Assembly: GCA_016189905.1 (NCBI GenBank)
Contig: JACPRP010000072.1
Location: forward strand, 1 to 50,966
Reading direction: 5' to 3'
Source: Chloroflexota bacterium
GTDB lineage: Bacteria; Chloroflexota; UBA6077; FW602-bin22; JACPRP01
DNA length: 50,966 nucleotides
In this document: positions 8,918-17,556 of the stretch, piece after piece
How the letters are laid out: each line of letters begins with the position of its first letter
Position numbering within the stretch: the stretch's first letter is position 1
Program-made: the position numbers and the translations under genes
The notes under the pieces: generated by a model
What the model was told of the DNA's origin: nothing
The model's database searches: none
Seen by the model: the letters and a program-made list of their open reading frames with translations, nothing else

Positions 8918-10579
8918 ATGGCAATTCTGCGACTCATGATCAGGAATCGATTACCGGCATCTGTTGCTTTGCTGCTGCTGGTGATGTTGCTTCTCGCTGC
9001 CATCGGTTGGACAATGGTCAGCGGCGTCAGCATACAGACCATTTCTTCTGTCGACGGGAATATCGGCACGAACTCTATCGAGATCGACACCAGCGCAGAC
9101 CTTTATGCCGGGGGGACCAGCCTGCTGAACCCGGGAGCAAGCATCGATTGGGTCAAGGACAGCACTGGCAACGTTGGGGTCGACTGCCTTGATGGGGTGG
9201 TTGCCACGTGCAATGAAGCCGGTGTCACGGCGGCGTCGGGCGGGACAGGGCACTGGTGGGGAGCGCGCGTTGTCGATGGCATTGATGGATCAGACCAGGA
9301 TATCTTTCTTAGCGGCGGCAAGGAGAACGACACCAGCACGTGGAGTGTCGGAGGAGGCAGCCTCGGTTCGGCAAAATATGACCTTTCTCAGGTCTATATC
9401 GCCAACAGTCTGGATCATCTCTACTTCGGCATGGAGCGTCGAGGGAACAACGGCACCACCGCGTTCGACTTTGAGTTCAATCAGGCGGCTCCAGTGTCCA
9501 ATTACATCCCAACGCGAACGTTGGGAGACGTGCTTTTCACTTTTGAAATGCAGGGGTCGGGAAACAAGGGCTCGGCCACGCCCCACTACTTCATATGGAA
9601 CGGTACGAGCTTTGTGGAGCAGAGCCCACCGCCGCCAAGCCTGATCAGCTCGATCAACCTGTCACCGAAGACGGCGCCACCATGGGGCTATGTGAACGCT
9701 AAGGGTGAGTGGGCCCTTGGATCAATCGAACGCTTCGAGTACGCCGAGGCGGCAGTGCAACTCGGTGGGAGTGGTGGCGTGATGCTCCCTGGCGTGAACA
9801 CTTGCGGCGGCACTGCCTTTGTACAGGTGCGCACGCGGTCCTCGGCCGAGGCTAACAGCGACCTCAAGGATACGAGTGAGATCTTCGAGTATCAGTTCGG
9901 TGGACCCACGGCCAGCGCCTCTTTAAGCACGAATTGCCTCCAGCAGTTTACCTACGACGCTTCTGGCTCTAGGGATTCGATGGATGGAACCAATCTAACA
10001 TATGGTTGGGACATCACCGTCAGCCCTACCACGGCCACGCTGAGCGGCGGTGGGATGAGCGCTGATCCGAATGTGGCGGGTCTCTATCACTCCACGCAGA
10101 TCAGCGGTACCGTCAACGTCATCCTGCCTGCGGGCGTTAACAGCGCTACGATAACAGCGATTAGCACGGTTACCCAGACGGGAAACACTTGCTGGGCAAC
10201 TTCCGCGCCAGCAACTGTCACCGTCTACAGACAACTAAACCCGCAGGTGACGAAGTCCAGCGCAGATGCAAGCGCACTCTCGGTGACGCTAACCGCCTCC
10301 GAGCCCACGGCCACCTCATTCCAATGGCAGATATCCAAGGATGGCGGAACTACATGGACCAACATCTCCGGTGCCACCACGACGACGCTCACCTATTCCA
10401 ATTTTGAGGCGGACGTTACCCCCACCACGACCTCTTTCAGCATTGGCTCCGATTCTTATACGGGCAAGCTCTATCAAGTCCTCTTCCGCGTACACGTGGA
10501 GCGGAACGTCGATGGAATCCTTTGCAAGGCGGACTCGAGCTCGGTGACCGTCAAGAAGGTCATCGCCGTCGATCCCTAA
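8918..10579 (+). CDS. Secreted or membrane-anchored protein of unknown function with an Ig-like C-terminal module
   Basis: I do not recognise a named family. The start ATG at 8918 has AAAGGAGGG just upstream and gives a 553-residue protein; an upstream in-frame ATG at 8831 is less likely. A hydrophobic helix (ASVALLLLVMLLLAAIGW, residues about 14-31) is a signal or anchor. The middle part is Gly/Ser/Thr/Asn-rich beta-type sequence. Motifs such as DIFLSGGKENDTSTW, YFGMERRGNNGTTAFDFEF and YFIWNGTSF suggest a secreted beta-sandwich. Residues about 450-550 include FQWQISKDGGTTWTNIS, an Ig-like fold signature common in surface proteins. A few Cys residues could form disulfides. A strong terminator follows at once, so it is a single-gene unit. 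Surface-layer or adhesion roles are only guesses. Confidence 0.75.
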   Translation: MAILRLMIRNRLPASVALLLLVMLLLAAIGWTMVSGVSIQTISSVDGNIGTNSIEIDTSADLYAGGTSLLNPGASIDWVKDSTGNVGVDCLDGVVATCNEAGVTAASGGTGHWWGARVVDGIDGSDQDIFLSGGKENDTSTWSVGGGSLGSAKYDLSQVYIANSLDHLYFGMERRGNNGTTAFDFEFNQAAPVSNYIPTRTLGDVLFTFEMQGSGNKGSATPHYFIWNGTSFVEQSPPPPSLISSINLSPKTAPPWGYVNAKGEWALGSIERFEYAEAAVQLGGSGGVMLPGVNTCGGTAFVQVRTRSSAEANSDLKDTSEIFEYQFGGPTASASLSTNCLQQFTYDASGSRDSMDGTNLTYGWDITVSPTTATLSGGGMSADPNVAGLYHSTQISGTVNVILPAGVNSATITAISTVTQTGNTCWATSAPATVTVYRQLNPQVTKSSADASALSVTLTASEPTATSFQWQISKDGGTTWTNISGATTTTLTYSNFEADVTPTTTSFSIGSDSYTGKLYQVLFRVHVERNVDGILCKADSSSVTVKKVIAVDP

Positions 10580-10604
10580 CCCGTTTCTCGCGTTACGCAT
10601 ATAA

Positions 10605-10634
10605 AGAGGGCCAGCCGTCGGCTGGCCCTCTCTT
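10605..10634 (+). terminator. Rho-independent-type terminator after the secreted protein gene
   Basis: Perfect 11-base arms GAGGGCCAGCC (10606-10616) and GGCTGGCCCTC (10620-10630) with a GTC loop, preceded by A-rich and followed by T-containing sequence (TCTT). It lies 26 bases after the stop codon. Confidence 0.8.
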
Positions 10635-11021
10635 AACATCTCTGCAGAAGAACGGCTAGGTTACAGAATCGTGGTAAAAGCAGAAGTGATAGCCTTTAAC
10701 ACTTGAATCCGAGGCACTGGTCGTATACTATATGAACAGCATGCGAGCAAGGCGGCCGAGGATGTGGCGGCCCTTGGTAATGTATGAACAATTGCGGAAA
10801 TTCAAGCGGCAGCCTCGCGCGGGGCTTGATCCATCGGCCGCAGCGCTTGTTAACCCGTCATTGCAATCCTACGACAGGGATTCTGACGGTCCAACGGTAT
10901 TTCCGCAATCCAGCGTACACTACCCGGCCCTTCGGGGTGTAGCGCAGGTTCAGGTGTCTGTGATAAGATCACCGTAGACCACGATACCCGCATCAGGGAA
11001 AACGGGGAGGGAGACACGACA
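10635..11021. other. Intergenic region upstream of the DUF362 gene
   Basis: No supportable gene. It holds an 11-base inverted repeat, ATTGCGGAAAT at 10791-10801 and ATTTCCGCAAT at 10899-10909, 97 bases apart. Near 10703 TTGAAT is followed after 17 bases by TACTAT, a weak promoter-like pair. An extended -10 (TGATAAGAT, 10961-10969) sits about 50 bases before the next gene. Confidence 0.35.
10961..10969 (+). promoter_or_regulatory. Possible extended -10 element for the DUF362 gene
   Basis: TGATAAGAT fits the TGn-TANNAT extended -10 pattern. There is no good -35 hexamer 17 bases upstream, so this is tentative. Confidence 0.3.
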
Positions 11022-12161
11022 GTGGCGACGACACGTGTGGCGATTCTGAAGACGCGACCGGAAACGGTACTGGACGATTATCAGCGGCTGGCCAGCCTGT
11101 CTGGAATGCGGCAGGCGCTGGATCCCAATGCGACGACGATCCTTAAGGACAACATATCGTGGCACTTCCCGTTTCCAGGTGCGAATACGACGCCGTGGCA
11201 GCTCGAAGGCAGCATCCTGGCGCTCCGCGCGGCTGGCTTCCAGGATCTAACCTGTGTGCAGAATCGAACGGTGGTAACCAATGCCTTCAAGGGTACCGAT
11301 CTTAACGGTTATTGGCCTATCTGCAAAGCGCACGACGTCCCGGTGCTCTTCAACTTCCGGCCTTCAGACATGCAGTGGGTCGAGTTCAAGCCAAAGTCCA
11401 GGCTGCTCGTGCTGGATCGAATCTTCGACGGCCATATTCGCATCCCAGACTATTTTTTCGGCAAGAACATCGTGCATCTGCCCACCGTCAAGTGCCACAT
11501 TTATACAACCACGACGGGCGCGATGAAGAATGCGTTCGGCGGCTTGCTCAGCGAGAAGCGTCACTGGACCCATTCCTGGATTCACGAGACCCTTGTCGAT
11601 CTCCTCGCTATTCAGAAAGAGATTCATAGCGGTCTTTTCGCTCTGATGGATGGTACGACGGCAGGCAATGGCGCTGGACCCCGTATTATGGAGCCACAGA
11701 CCAAGAATATCATCCTGGCCAGCGCCGATCAGGTGGCTATCGACGCCGTGGCGGCGAAGCTAATGGGCTTTGACCCGCTGTCGTTGCGCTATATCAGGCT
11801 GGGACACGACGCGGGCCTGGGGGTAGGTGACCCGCGCCAGATCGAGATTGTGGGCGACGTCGAGGCCGCCAATCAGAATTGGAACTTCCGCGTCGGTAAG
11901 ACTTTTCTCAGCTTTCTCGGCTGGTTGTCGTGGTTCGGCCCCACCCGTCACTTGCAGAAGCTGATCTTCCATACACCCCTGGCCAACCTCACCTATCCGG
12001 TCTCGGAGGCGTATCACGATTACTATCGCTGGCCGTTCCGCGAGCGGCGTGTCTTCGAGCGCTGGAAATCCGAATCCCTCTGGGGCCACCTGTTTACCAC
12101 CTACGCCCAGTATGGGCATCTGGCTGAGGCGCGGACGACGAGCCCCGCTGGCAGGGCTTGA
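11022..12161 (+). CDS. DUF362 domain-containing protein
   Basis: A 379-residue protein starting at GTG, with GGGGAGGGAG about 10 bases upstream. It carries the DUF362 features: VLKDNISWHFPFPGANTTPW near the N-terminus (ILKDNISW in the actual reading), HLPTVKCHIYTTTTGAMKNAFGG in the middle, and a C-terminal half with ALMDGTTAGNGAGP and ILASADQVAIDAVAAKLMGFDP. DUF362 proteins are often fused to 4Fe-4S ferredoxin domains and suspected of redox or metal roles, but no biochemical function is settled. Here the ferredoxin domain is absent. No signal peptide or membrane helix is obvious. It ends 17 bases before the convergent response regulator gene and seems to be monocistronic. Confidence 0.85.
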   Translation: MATTRVAILKTRPETVLDDYQRLASLSGMRQALDPNATTILKDNISWHFPFPGANTTPWQLEGSILALRAAGFQDLTCVQNRTVVTNAFKGTDLNGYWPICKAHDVPVLFNFRPSDMQWVEFKPKSRLLVLDRIFDGHIRIPDYFFGKNIVHLPTVKCHIYTTTTGAMKNAFGGLLSEKRHWTHSWIHETLVDLLAIQKEIHSGLFALMDGTTAGNGAGPRIMEPQTKNIILASADQVAIDAVAAKLMGFDPLSLRYIRLGHDAGLGVGDPRQIEIVGDVEAANQNWNFRVGKTFLSFLGWLSWFGPTRHLQKLIFHTPLANLTYPVSEAYHDYYRWPFRERRVFERWKSESLWGHLFTTYAQYGHLAEARTTSPAGRA

Positions 12162-12178
12162 GCGTTCGGATTGAAACG

Positions 12179-12619
12179 TCAATGACCGGGAGGAATCTCG
12201 TTTAGAACCAGCCAGTAAAGCCCAAGCTGCTTCACCGCGTCGATGAACTGGGTAAAATCGACCGGCTTCCGCACGTAACTGTTGGCGCCGAGGCTGTACC
12301 CCTCCATGAGGTCTCGCTCTTCATTGGACGAGGTGAGAATGACCACAGGAAGGAGCTTCGTGCGTTCTGCGGCGCGGATGCGCCGCAGCACTTCCAGGCC
12401 ATCCACCCGCGGCAGTTTTAGATCGAGCAAAACGACCTGAGGCAATGTGCTTCTGTTGCCACCATCGGCCTCACCACTACCAAAAAGGTAATCAATCGCC
12501 TCGACCCCGTCGCGTGCCACAACCACTTCATTGGCGATATTATTTTTTCTGAGTGCGCGGAGGGTTAGCGCTACGTCTTTGTCATTGTCTTCTACGAGCA
12601 AGATCACTTTATCTTTCAT
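12179..12619 (-). CDS. CheY-like single-domain response regulator (Rcp1 type)
   Basis: A 146-residue receiver domain without an output domain. The acidic pocket is LLVEDNDKD near the N-terminus, the phosphorylated Asp is in VVLLDLKLPRVDG, the conserved Thr/Ser is in VVILTSSNEE, and the Lys is in YVRKPVDF. The insertion between beta-2 and beta-3 and the ending FTQFIDAVKQLGLYWLVLNE are those of the Rcp1 family, which commonly pairs with PAS or phytochrome histidine kinases. It begins 14 bases after the kinase gene at 12634 on the same strand, so it is almost surely the cognate partner in one transcript. It probably acts through protein contacts, since no DNA-binding domain is present. Confidence 0.92.
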   Translation of the reverse strand: MKDKVILLVEDNDKDVALTLRALRKNNIANEVVVARDGVEAIDYLFGSGEADGGNRSTLPQVVLLDLKLPRVDGLEVLRRIRAAERTKLLPVVILTSSNEERDLMEGYSLGANSYVRKPVDFTQFIDAVKQLGLYWLVLNEIPPGH

Positions 12620-12633
12620 CGGATCTCCAGACG

Positions 12634-14802
12634 CTACCCGAGCGTAAAATAGAATGTTGCTCCCTTGTCCACTGTGCCTTCAGCCCAGATGCGGCCGCCG
12701 TGGCGGTGTATTATGCGCTGCACGGTGGCCAGGCCGATGCCCGTGCCAGGGAATTCCTCAGTCGAATGCAAACGCTGAAACGCGCCGAACAACTTGCCGA
12801 CGTACGCCATATCGAAGCCAGTCCCGTTGTCGCTGACGTAGAAAACGCGTTCGCCGTCTCGCCTCGCGACCCCGAATTCAATTCTCGTCCGCTGGCGCTT
12901 GGAGGTAAACTTCCATGCGTTCCCGAACAGGTTCTCCAGCACCAGTTGCAGCAGCCGGGGATCGCCGTTGGCCGTGATTCCCGGCGCGATCACGAGGTCT
13001 ACCAGGCGCTCCGGCTGCGTGCCGTGAAGTTCTTTGACGATCTCCTCTGCCAGTTGGTTGAAGTCGACGCGCTCGCGGTGCATCTCGGCACGTGTAACGC
13101 GTGAAAGCTTGAGGAGATCGTCGATGAGCTGCGCCATGGACTGGCTGGCTTCGCGCACGTACCGCAGGTATACTTTGCCTTGCTCGTCGAGCCTGTCCTC
13201 ATAATCCTCGATCAGCGCCTGGCTAAAGCCGTCGATGTGGCGGAGCGGCGCACGCAGGTCGTGCGACACAGAGTAGGCAAAAGCCTCCAGTTCCTTGTTA
13301 GCGGCCTGCAATTGTGCGGTGCGCTCGATCACGCGCCGCTCCAGCTCTTCGTTCAATATCTTGATCTCGGCTTCGGCCCGCTTCTGCTCCGTCATGTCGC
13401 GGGCCGCAGCATAGATCCTGCCGCCAGTGACCTCGGGAGCCGCCGTCCACGCCAGCCACTTATAAGTGCCATCTTTGCACCGATAGCGGTTTTCGAAGTA
13501 CTCAAGTGGTGCGCCGGCAGCAAGATTCTGCACCACGGCGATCGTGGCGGCGCGGTCTTCGGGATGGATAAACTCGACAAAGGGCTTCGCTAGCAGTTCT
13601 GAGGGTGCATATCCGAGCGTCTTCTCGAACGCCGGGTTTATCCGTTTGAAATAGCCATCGACTCCTGCTATGCACAGCATATCAAGCGATAGCGAGAAAA
13701 AACGATCGCGCTCCTCCTCCACCCGCTCGCGCTCGGCGATCTCGGCACGCAACTCTTTGTTGGCCGCGGCAAGCTCGGCAGTTCGTTCCTCCACACGGCG
13801 CTCTAGCTCTTCGTGGGCCTTAAGCAGCGCCTCTTGCGTCCGTTTGCGCTCGGTGATGTCTTCTTTCACCGCGAGGAAGTGGGTAATCGCTCCCTGTGCA
13901 TTCCTGATGGGCGAGATGCACACTGACTCCCAGTAGAGCTCGCCGTTCTTCTTCTGATTAAGGAATTCCCCTCGCCACTCGCCACCAGACATAATGGTTT
14001 GCCATAGCTGCCTATATTCTGCGGGCGGGGTACTACCTGACTTGAATAATCGCGGGTTCTTCCCTATGATCTCTTCGGAAGCATAACCAGTCAACTCCGT
14101 GGCTTTCGGATTGATATATTCGATGTTGCCATTCACATCAGTAATAATGATGGTGTTGGAGCTTTGTTCCACGGCGCGCGACAGCTTGCGAAGCTCCTCC
14201 TCCGCTCGTCGTTGCTTGGCGCTTTCGATGATCTCCCACGTGCCCTGCCGCTTGATTAGAGCAAACTCGTGGTTGCTGACGACGTCGGCGACTTCGGACG
14301 CTCCACAGCGGTCGAGATGATAAGTGCAAAGGGCAATCATCCGGTATCGGCCAATAACTTTGTCGATCGCTTGTTCATAATCGATGAAGCTTTGCCAATC
14401 GATCTTTTCGAGCCACGCCGTATTTCCGGTTATCCTCAATCCATCGAAGCCTCGCTCCAGGGCTTCGTTAAGCCTGTCAACCCAGCCCGTGAGAACCCTC
14501 TGAAGGTCAAAGAAGCCTCCCTTCAGGTACCACTCGTTGTGGGGCATGATTTCCATCTGTCCTCGCTCGAGGTAACGGCCGATATTGGGTACTGCACGCC
14601 GCATCGCCCGCACCGCGTCTTCCACGCCAACAGGCTGCGACGTAACCCACATACAATATTCGTTATTCTCTAACCCGGCCTCAAAATAGGGCACCAGGAT
14701 ATCCAGCAGGTCTGCCCCTGCCTGATAAAACTGGCAAAAGTGTGTGCCCCAGGGAACCTCACCGATAATATCGATGCCAGATTGTCTCAAGTTCTCTCCC
14801 AT
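12634..14802 (-). CDS. Hybrid-input sensor histidine kinase: MEDS-PAS-PAS-HisKA-HATPase
   Basis: A 722-residue soluble kinase. Residues about 12-185 form a MEDS domain (GTHFCQFYQAGADLLDILVPYFEAGL, then FDGLRITGNTAWLE), the methanogen/methylotroph DcmR sensory domain. PAS 1 spans about 205-325 (IIITDVNGNIEYINPKATELTGY), followed by a coiled coil (LEERRVEERTAELAAANKEL-type heptads). PAS 2 spans about 365-480. HisKA carries the phospho-acceptor in YSVSHDLRAPLRHIDGF. The HATPase part has NLFGNAWKFT (N box), SDNGTGFD and GTGIGLATVQRI. No membrane helix is seen, so it should sense a cytoplasmic signal. Start ATG 14802 follows AGGTAGG. The response regulator is the next gene. Confidence 0.93.
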   Translation of the reverse strand: MGENLRQSGIDIIGEVPWGTHFCQFYQAGADLLDILVPYFEAGLENNEYCMWVTSQPVGVEDAVRAMRRAVPNIGRYLERGQMEIMPHNEWYLKGGFFDLQRVLTGWVDRLNEALERGFDGLRITGNTAWLEKIDWQSFIDYEQAIDKVIGRYRMIALCTYHLDRCGASEVADVVSNHEFALIKRQGTWEIIESAKQRRAEEELRKLSRAVEQSSNTIIITDVNGNIEYINPKATELTGYASEEIIGKNPRLFKSGSTPPAEYRQLWQTIMSGGEWRGEFLNQKKNGELYWESVCISPIRNAQGAITHFLAVKEDITERKRTQEALLKAHEELERRVEERTAELAAANKELRAEIAERERVEEERDRFFSLSLDMLCIAGVDGYFKRINPAFEKTLGYAPSELLAKPFVEFIHPEDRAATIAVVQNLAAGAPLEYFENRYRCKDGTYKWLAWTAAPEVTGGRIYAAARDMTEQKRAEAEIKILNEELERRVIERTAQLQAANKELEAFAYSVSHDLRAPLRHIDGFSQALIEDYEDRLDEQGKVYLRYVREASQSMAQLIDDLLKLSRVTRAEMHRERVDFNQLAEEIVKELHGTQPERLVDLVIAPGITANGDPRLLQLVLENLFGNAWKFTSKRQRTRIEFGVARRDGERVFYVSDNGTGFDMAYVGKLFGAFQRLHSTEEFPGTGIGLATVQRIIHRHGGRIWAEGTVDKGATFYFTLG

Positions 14803-14931
14803 CAGCCTACCTGTCGACCATTTGAAAGTGATCTACCATAAGAACCGAGAGGCGCCTAAACAACGAGGAGACCACAGTTAACGGTCGTTGTCGATGGCCC
14901 CCTTTTCGCAGATTGGGGGCTGGATCGCTCA

Positions 14932-14959
14932 ATTATAATTTTAGCATTTTCGAGCACAA
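14932..14959 (-). promoter_or_regulatory. Possible promoter of the kinase/regulator operon
   Basis: Minus-strand TTGTGC (14959-14954), a 16-base spacer and a perfect TATAAT (14937-14932). The -35 match is weak. Confidence 0.45.
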
Positions 14960-15085
14960 TGGGGCAAAGCCCACGGCGGATTTGCCTGTCATCTACATGC
15001 TGACGATTGCCCCACCTTCACGAGCAATACCTGAAGGCGTCACGATCACCATGGCTGTTCAGACATCGGTGCGATTGGCTGCCTC

Positions 15086-15114
15086 TTGACCTCGGCGTCC
15101 CCACAGGCTACACT
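15086..15114 (+). promoter_or_regulatory. Predicted sigma70 promoter of the AlkZ-related gene
   Basis: TTGACC at 15086-15091, a 17-base spacer and TACACT at 15109-15114, about 24 bases before the GTG start. Confidence 0.6.
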
Positions 15115-15137
15115 CGGGGCAAGACGTAAGCGACACT

Positions 15138-16064
15138 GTGGCAGGCATCGACTTGATAGAGCAGCGTTTGCAGGAATACCGGGAGCGACGTTTCCGACAG
15201 CGGCCCGAGTTACGAATCAGCGGCGAGAGCGAAGCTGAGGCATTCATCGACGAACTGGGCATCTGCCTTTTTCAGCCAAACCGCGGCATCTTGTTGCCTA
15301 GCCTGTGGCAGGCCGTTGTCGGGGCATCTGGACCCGCGCCGCGGTGGGGCGAGCACGACCGCCTCTACATGCGCGCCTGGACATGGAAGGACAACATCTT
15401 CTCGCGCGGCCAGGTTTTCTATGGCAAAGCCTTCGGCAGCTACCGCACCTTCATCGCCAGACGGCTTCTTCCCCACTTCTACGCAGTTAGCGATATGAAC
15501 TATGGTGGCGACGATGGCGATTATCTGGAGCTGTACCAGGATGGTAAGCTATCCCTCGACGCCCGCAATATCTACGCCGCCATTCTCGATCACGGTCCAT
15601 CATCCACGACTGCGCTGCGTGAGAGATGTGGTCTCCCGGGCGGAGGCCAGACCGCGCGCCGCTTCGATCGTGCCCTCACAGAGCTCCAGCGTGGGCTTAT
15701 GGTCTGCGTCGTCGGGGTGTCCGACGATAACGCGTGGAAGTACTCCTTCCGCTACAACGCCGTGACCCGGCAGTTTCCAGCGGAGATCGCGAGAGCTCGC
15801 GAGTTATCCAGCCGAGAGGCCATGTCCGTCCTGGTGAGCCACTACGTCGGACTGGTCGGATCGGTCGCTGCATTAGATGTCGCCAGGTTGTTTGGATGGA
15901 GCTACGATCGGTTGATTCGTGTGGCAAGGACCCTCGCCGAGCGTGGAAAGATCGGCCTCGACGAGGGCTGTTCGCAGCTTCGGCTGCTGGCGCCGCAGGC
16001 GACAGGAACTATGCCCGAGGCCCAGGCGGAATCCTTGTCTGCCACGAGAAAGGCGGCGAGATAG
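15138..16064 (+). CDS. AlkZ-related winged-helix protein (probable)
   Basis: A 308-residue protein, GTG start, no strong ribosome site. I place it in the AlkZ/YcaQ-related group on general pattern. FIDELGICLFQPNRGILLPSLWQAVVG begins the domain, RLYMRAWTWKDNIFSRGQVFYGK and RTFIARRLLPHFYAVS follow, then winged-helix-like segments (NIYAAILDHGPSSTTALRERCGL; ALTELQRGLMVCVVGV). The C-terminal 80 residues (YVGLVGSVAALDVARLFGWSYDRL) are another helical, probably winged-helix, unit. AlkZ and YcaQ are DNA glycosylases that unhook interstrand crosslinks; their catalytic residues cannot be checked by eye here, so the activity is not claimed. Its last 56 bases overlap the convergent gene that ends at 16009. 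Confidence 0.55.
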   Translation: MAGIDLIEQRLQEYRERRFRQRPELRISGESEAEAFIDELGICLFQPNRGILLPSLWQAVVGASGPAPRWGEHDRLYMRAWTWKDNIFSRGQVFYGKAFGSYRTFIARRLLPHFYAVSDMNYGGDDGDYLELYQDGKLSLDARNIYAAILDHGPSSTTALRERCGLPGGGQTARRFDRALTELQRGLMVCVVGVSDDNAWKYSFRYNAVTRQFPAEIARARELSSREAMSVLVSHYVGLVGSVAALDVARLFGWSYDRLIRVARTLAERGKIGLDEGCSQLRLLAPQATGTMPEAQAESLSATRKAAR

Positions 16065-16962
16065 TGCCAAATCTGCTCAAGACGACCGCACCCAGACCAA
16101 AGAAAAATACGAAGAGCATGAAGATGCCGCCGAAGATGGGGAGAAGGCTGGCCATCCAGATCACCAGCGTGCCGACAGCCGTGGCCAAGATCGTCGTGAA
16201 GCTTCTCGTATGAATGGCGAGAAACAGCCGCTCGCCGACGAGCAGGGCTATGCCCACCGTGCCGAACAACGTTGCGGCGATCACGATCATCCAGAATATA
16301 GGCAATCCGATGCATGTGAACAGCAGAATAGGCGTGAGCATCACCGAAACGATCGCGCTGAGGACGCCTACACCCAGAACCTGGAGCGGTGCCGATTCGA
16401 TGGTTCGACGGACCACGTTAAGCTGTTCCGGGAAGATGACAGCCGCCAGCACCGAGAGCGCCAGAAAGGCGATGGCTGCGAGCAAGCTCGAGAAAATGGC
16501 GAAGAGAAGACCAAACCCATCGCCTGGCTGCCGGTTTGCCTGCCATGCGAACGACCACGGCGGCAGTTGCGGAATCAGGAACTCCCCTGGACCGGTTTCG
16601 ACGATGTCCCCGTTCACCACGGCCCCCTCTTCACGCTGAAAGCTTCCGCCGACCACCACCACACCACGTCGCACCGTGGCTGTGGACGCCAGGTGCACGT
16701 TGCCGCCGACGCTGACTACCTGGCCGATTACTTCCCCAGACACGTCGACATTGCCACCTGTGGCCACGGCGTCGCCGTAGACCTGTCCGTCCACGACTAT
16801 GTTTCCGCCTACTGCCACGAGATCGCCGTCGACGACCTGCCCGGCCGGGATAACGATGCTTCTGCCGAACTGGACCCTCCCCCCGTCTTCGGCAAACGCG
16901 GGTCCCACTAGGAGGATGGACACAACCAGTGAGATCAGTCCGGCTCCCCAGATCTTATTCAT
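16009..16962 (-). CDS. Polymer-forming (bactofilin-like) domain protein with C-terminal membrane helices
   Basis: A 317-residue exported protein, third gene of the ECF sigma operon. I chose the ATG at 16962 over a GTG at 16977 because GAGGGT sits at the right distance and the signal peptide (LISLVVSILLVGPAFAEDGG) follows. Residues about 30-130 are a right-handed beta-helix with repeated short rungs (VDGDLVAVGGNIVVDGQVYG, GGNVDVSGEVIG, VSVGGNVHLAS) as in polymer-forming cytoskeletal proteins (PF04519 type). The rest has four or five hydrophobic helices (LLFAIFSSLLAAIAFLAL; FTCIGLPIFWMIVIAATLFG). The repeat region probably faces outside. Function is unknown; control by an ECF sigma suggests an envelope-stress role. 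Its 3-prime end overlaps the convergent gene by 56 bases. Confidence 0.8.
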   Translation of the reverse strand: MNKIWGAGLISLVVSILLVGPAFAEDGGRVQFGRSIVIPAGQVVDGDLVAVGGNIVVDGQVYGDAVATGGNVDVSGEVIGQVVSVGGNVHLASTATVRRGVVVVGGSFQREEGAVVNGDIVETGPGEFLIPQLPPWSFAWQANRQPGDGFGLLFAIFSSLLAAIAFLALSVLAAVIFPEQLNVVRRTIESAPLQVLGVGVLSAIVSVMLTPILLFTCIGLPIFWMIVIAATLFGTVGIALLVGERLFLAIHTRSFTTILATAVGTLVIWMASLLPIFGGIFMLFVFFFGLGAVVLSRFGTISPPFSWQTRIPPGPRA

Positions 16963-16980
16963 TTGATCTACCCTCACTTC

Positions 16981-17556
16981 TCAGCGCTCTTGACTAACGT
17001 TAACCCCTCGATAGTTCCAGATTATGTGCGCCCACAGCGCAGTCAGCATCAGACTGACGCAAACCATCAACGGAAACACGATCTGCTGGGAAACGGCGAT
17101 GCCCTTAGCGTGCCACACGACCTCCCAGCCGATGCCTCCAAGTAGCGTCACCACCGAGATAAGCTTCCAAACGATGCCGATCAGATCGCTCAGGAACTCG
17201 ACGACCGTGCCTGACTGGGCGAATCCGTAGGCCGACACAACCACGAAGAGATTGCCCATCCCCAGCACACACAGCACCAGAAGGCCGGCGGCTACCAAGG
17301 AGACGGTAGAATGGCCTCGGGCGGCAGATAGAATCTCGGCGGTCGCGACACGCCGCATCACGGCCTCAACGAGCCCGTCGGTCGGTTTCACCAAAGGGGC
17401 TGAACCAAAAAGGGCCGAAATGTGGTGAATGCGCTCCCGATGGTGAAGACATTGGACGCATTCATCAATATGCTCCTGAAGCTTTCGCGTGTCCTCGGGG
17501 GGAACTTCTTCGTCCAGGCTAAGCGACATCATTTCTCTAGCTCTTGAACAGCGCAT
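16981..17556 (-). CDS. Anti-sigma factor with zinc-finger (zf-HC2/ZAS) domain
   Basis: A 191-residue membrane protein. The N-terminal cytoplasmic part has Cys3 and the H29-x3-C33-x2-C36 motif (HIDECVQC), the zinc-binding anti-sigma signature that clamps ECF sigma factors. Four hydrophobic segments follow between residues about 82 and 178 (VSLVAAGLLVLCVLGMGNLFVVV; LISVVTLLGGIGWEVVW; IVFPLMVCVSLMLTALWAHII). Its start lies 20 bases inside the upstream sigma gene, so the two are translationally coupled. It should hold the sigma factor at the membrane until an envelope signal arrives. No cleavage site for regulated proteolysis can be recognised by eye. The next gene begins within 20 bases of its stop. 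Confidence 0.88.
   Translation of the reverse strand: MRCSRAREMMSLSLDEEVPPEDTRKLQEHIDECVQCLHHRERIHHISALFGSAPLVKPTDGLVEAVMRRVATAEILSAARGHSTVSLVAAGLLVLCVLGMGNLFVVVSAYGFAQSGTVVEFLSDLIGIVWKLISVVTLLGGIGWEVVWHAKGIAVSQQIVFPLMVCVSLMLTALWAHIIWNYRGVNVSQER

Larger units (their letters stand above)
14803..15137. other. Divergent intergenic region between kinase and AlkZ-related genes
   Basis: About 335 bases holding the promoters of both flanking genes (14932-14959 minus, 15086-15114 plus). The kinase leader includes a possible six-base-pair stem GCCCCC/GGGGGC near 14897-14920. No other gene. Confidence 0.4.

Noticed and set aside
15919..16911. 330-codon plus-strand frame opposite the polymer-forming protein gene
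   Set aside because: Very charged, low-complexity shadow of the minus-strand gene, which has a signal peptide, membrane helices and a place in an operon.
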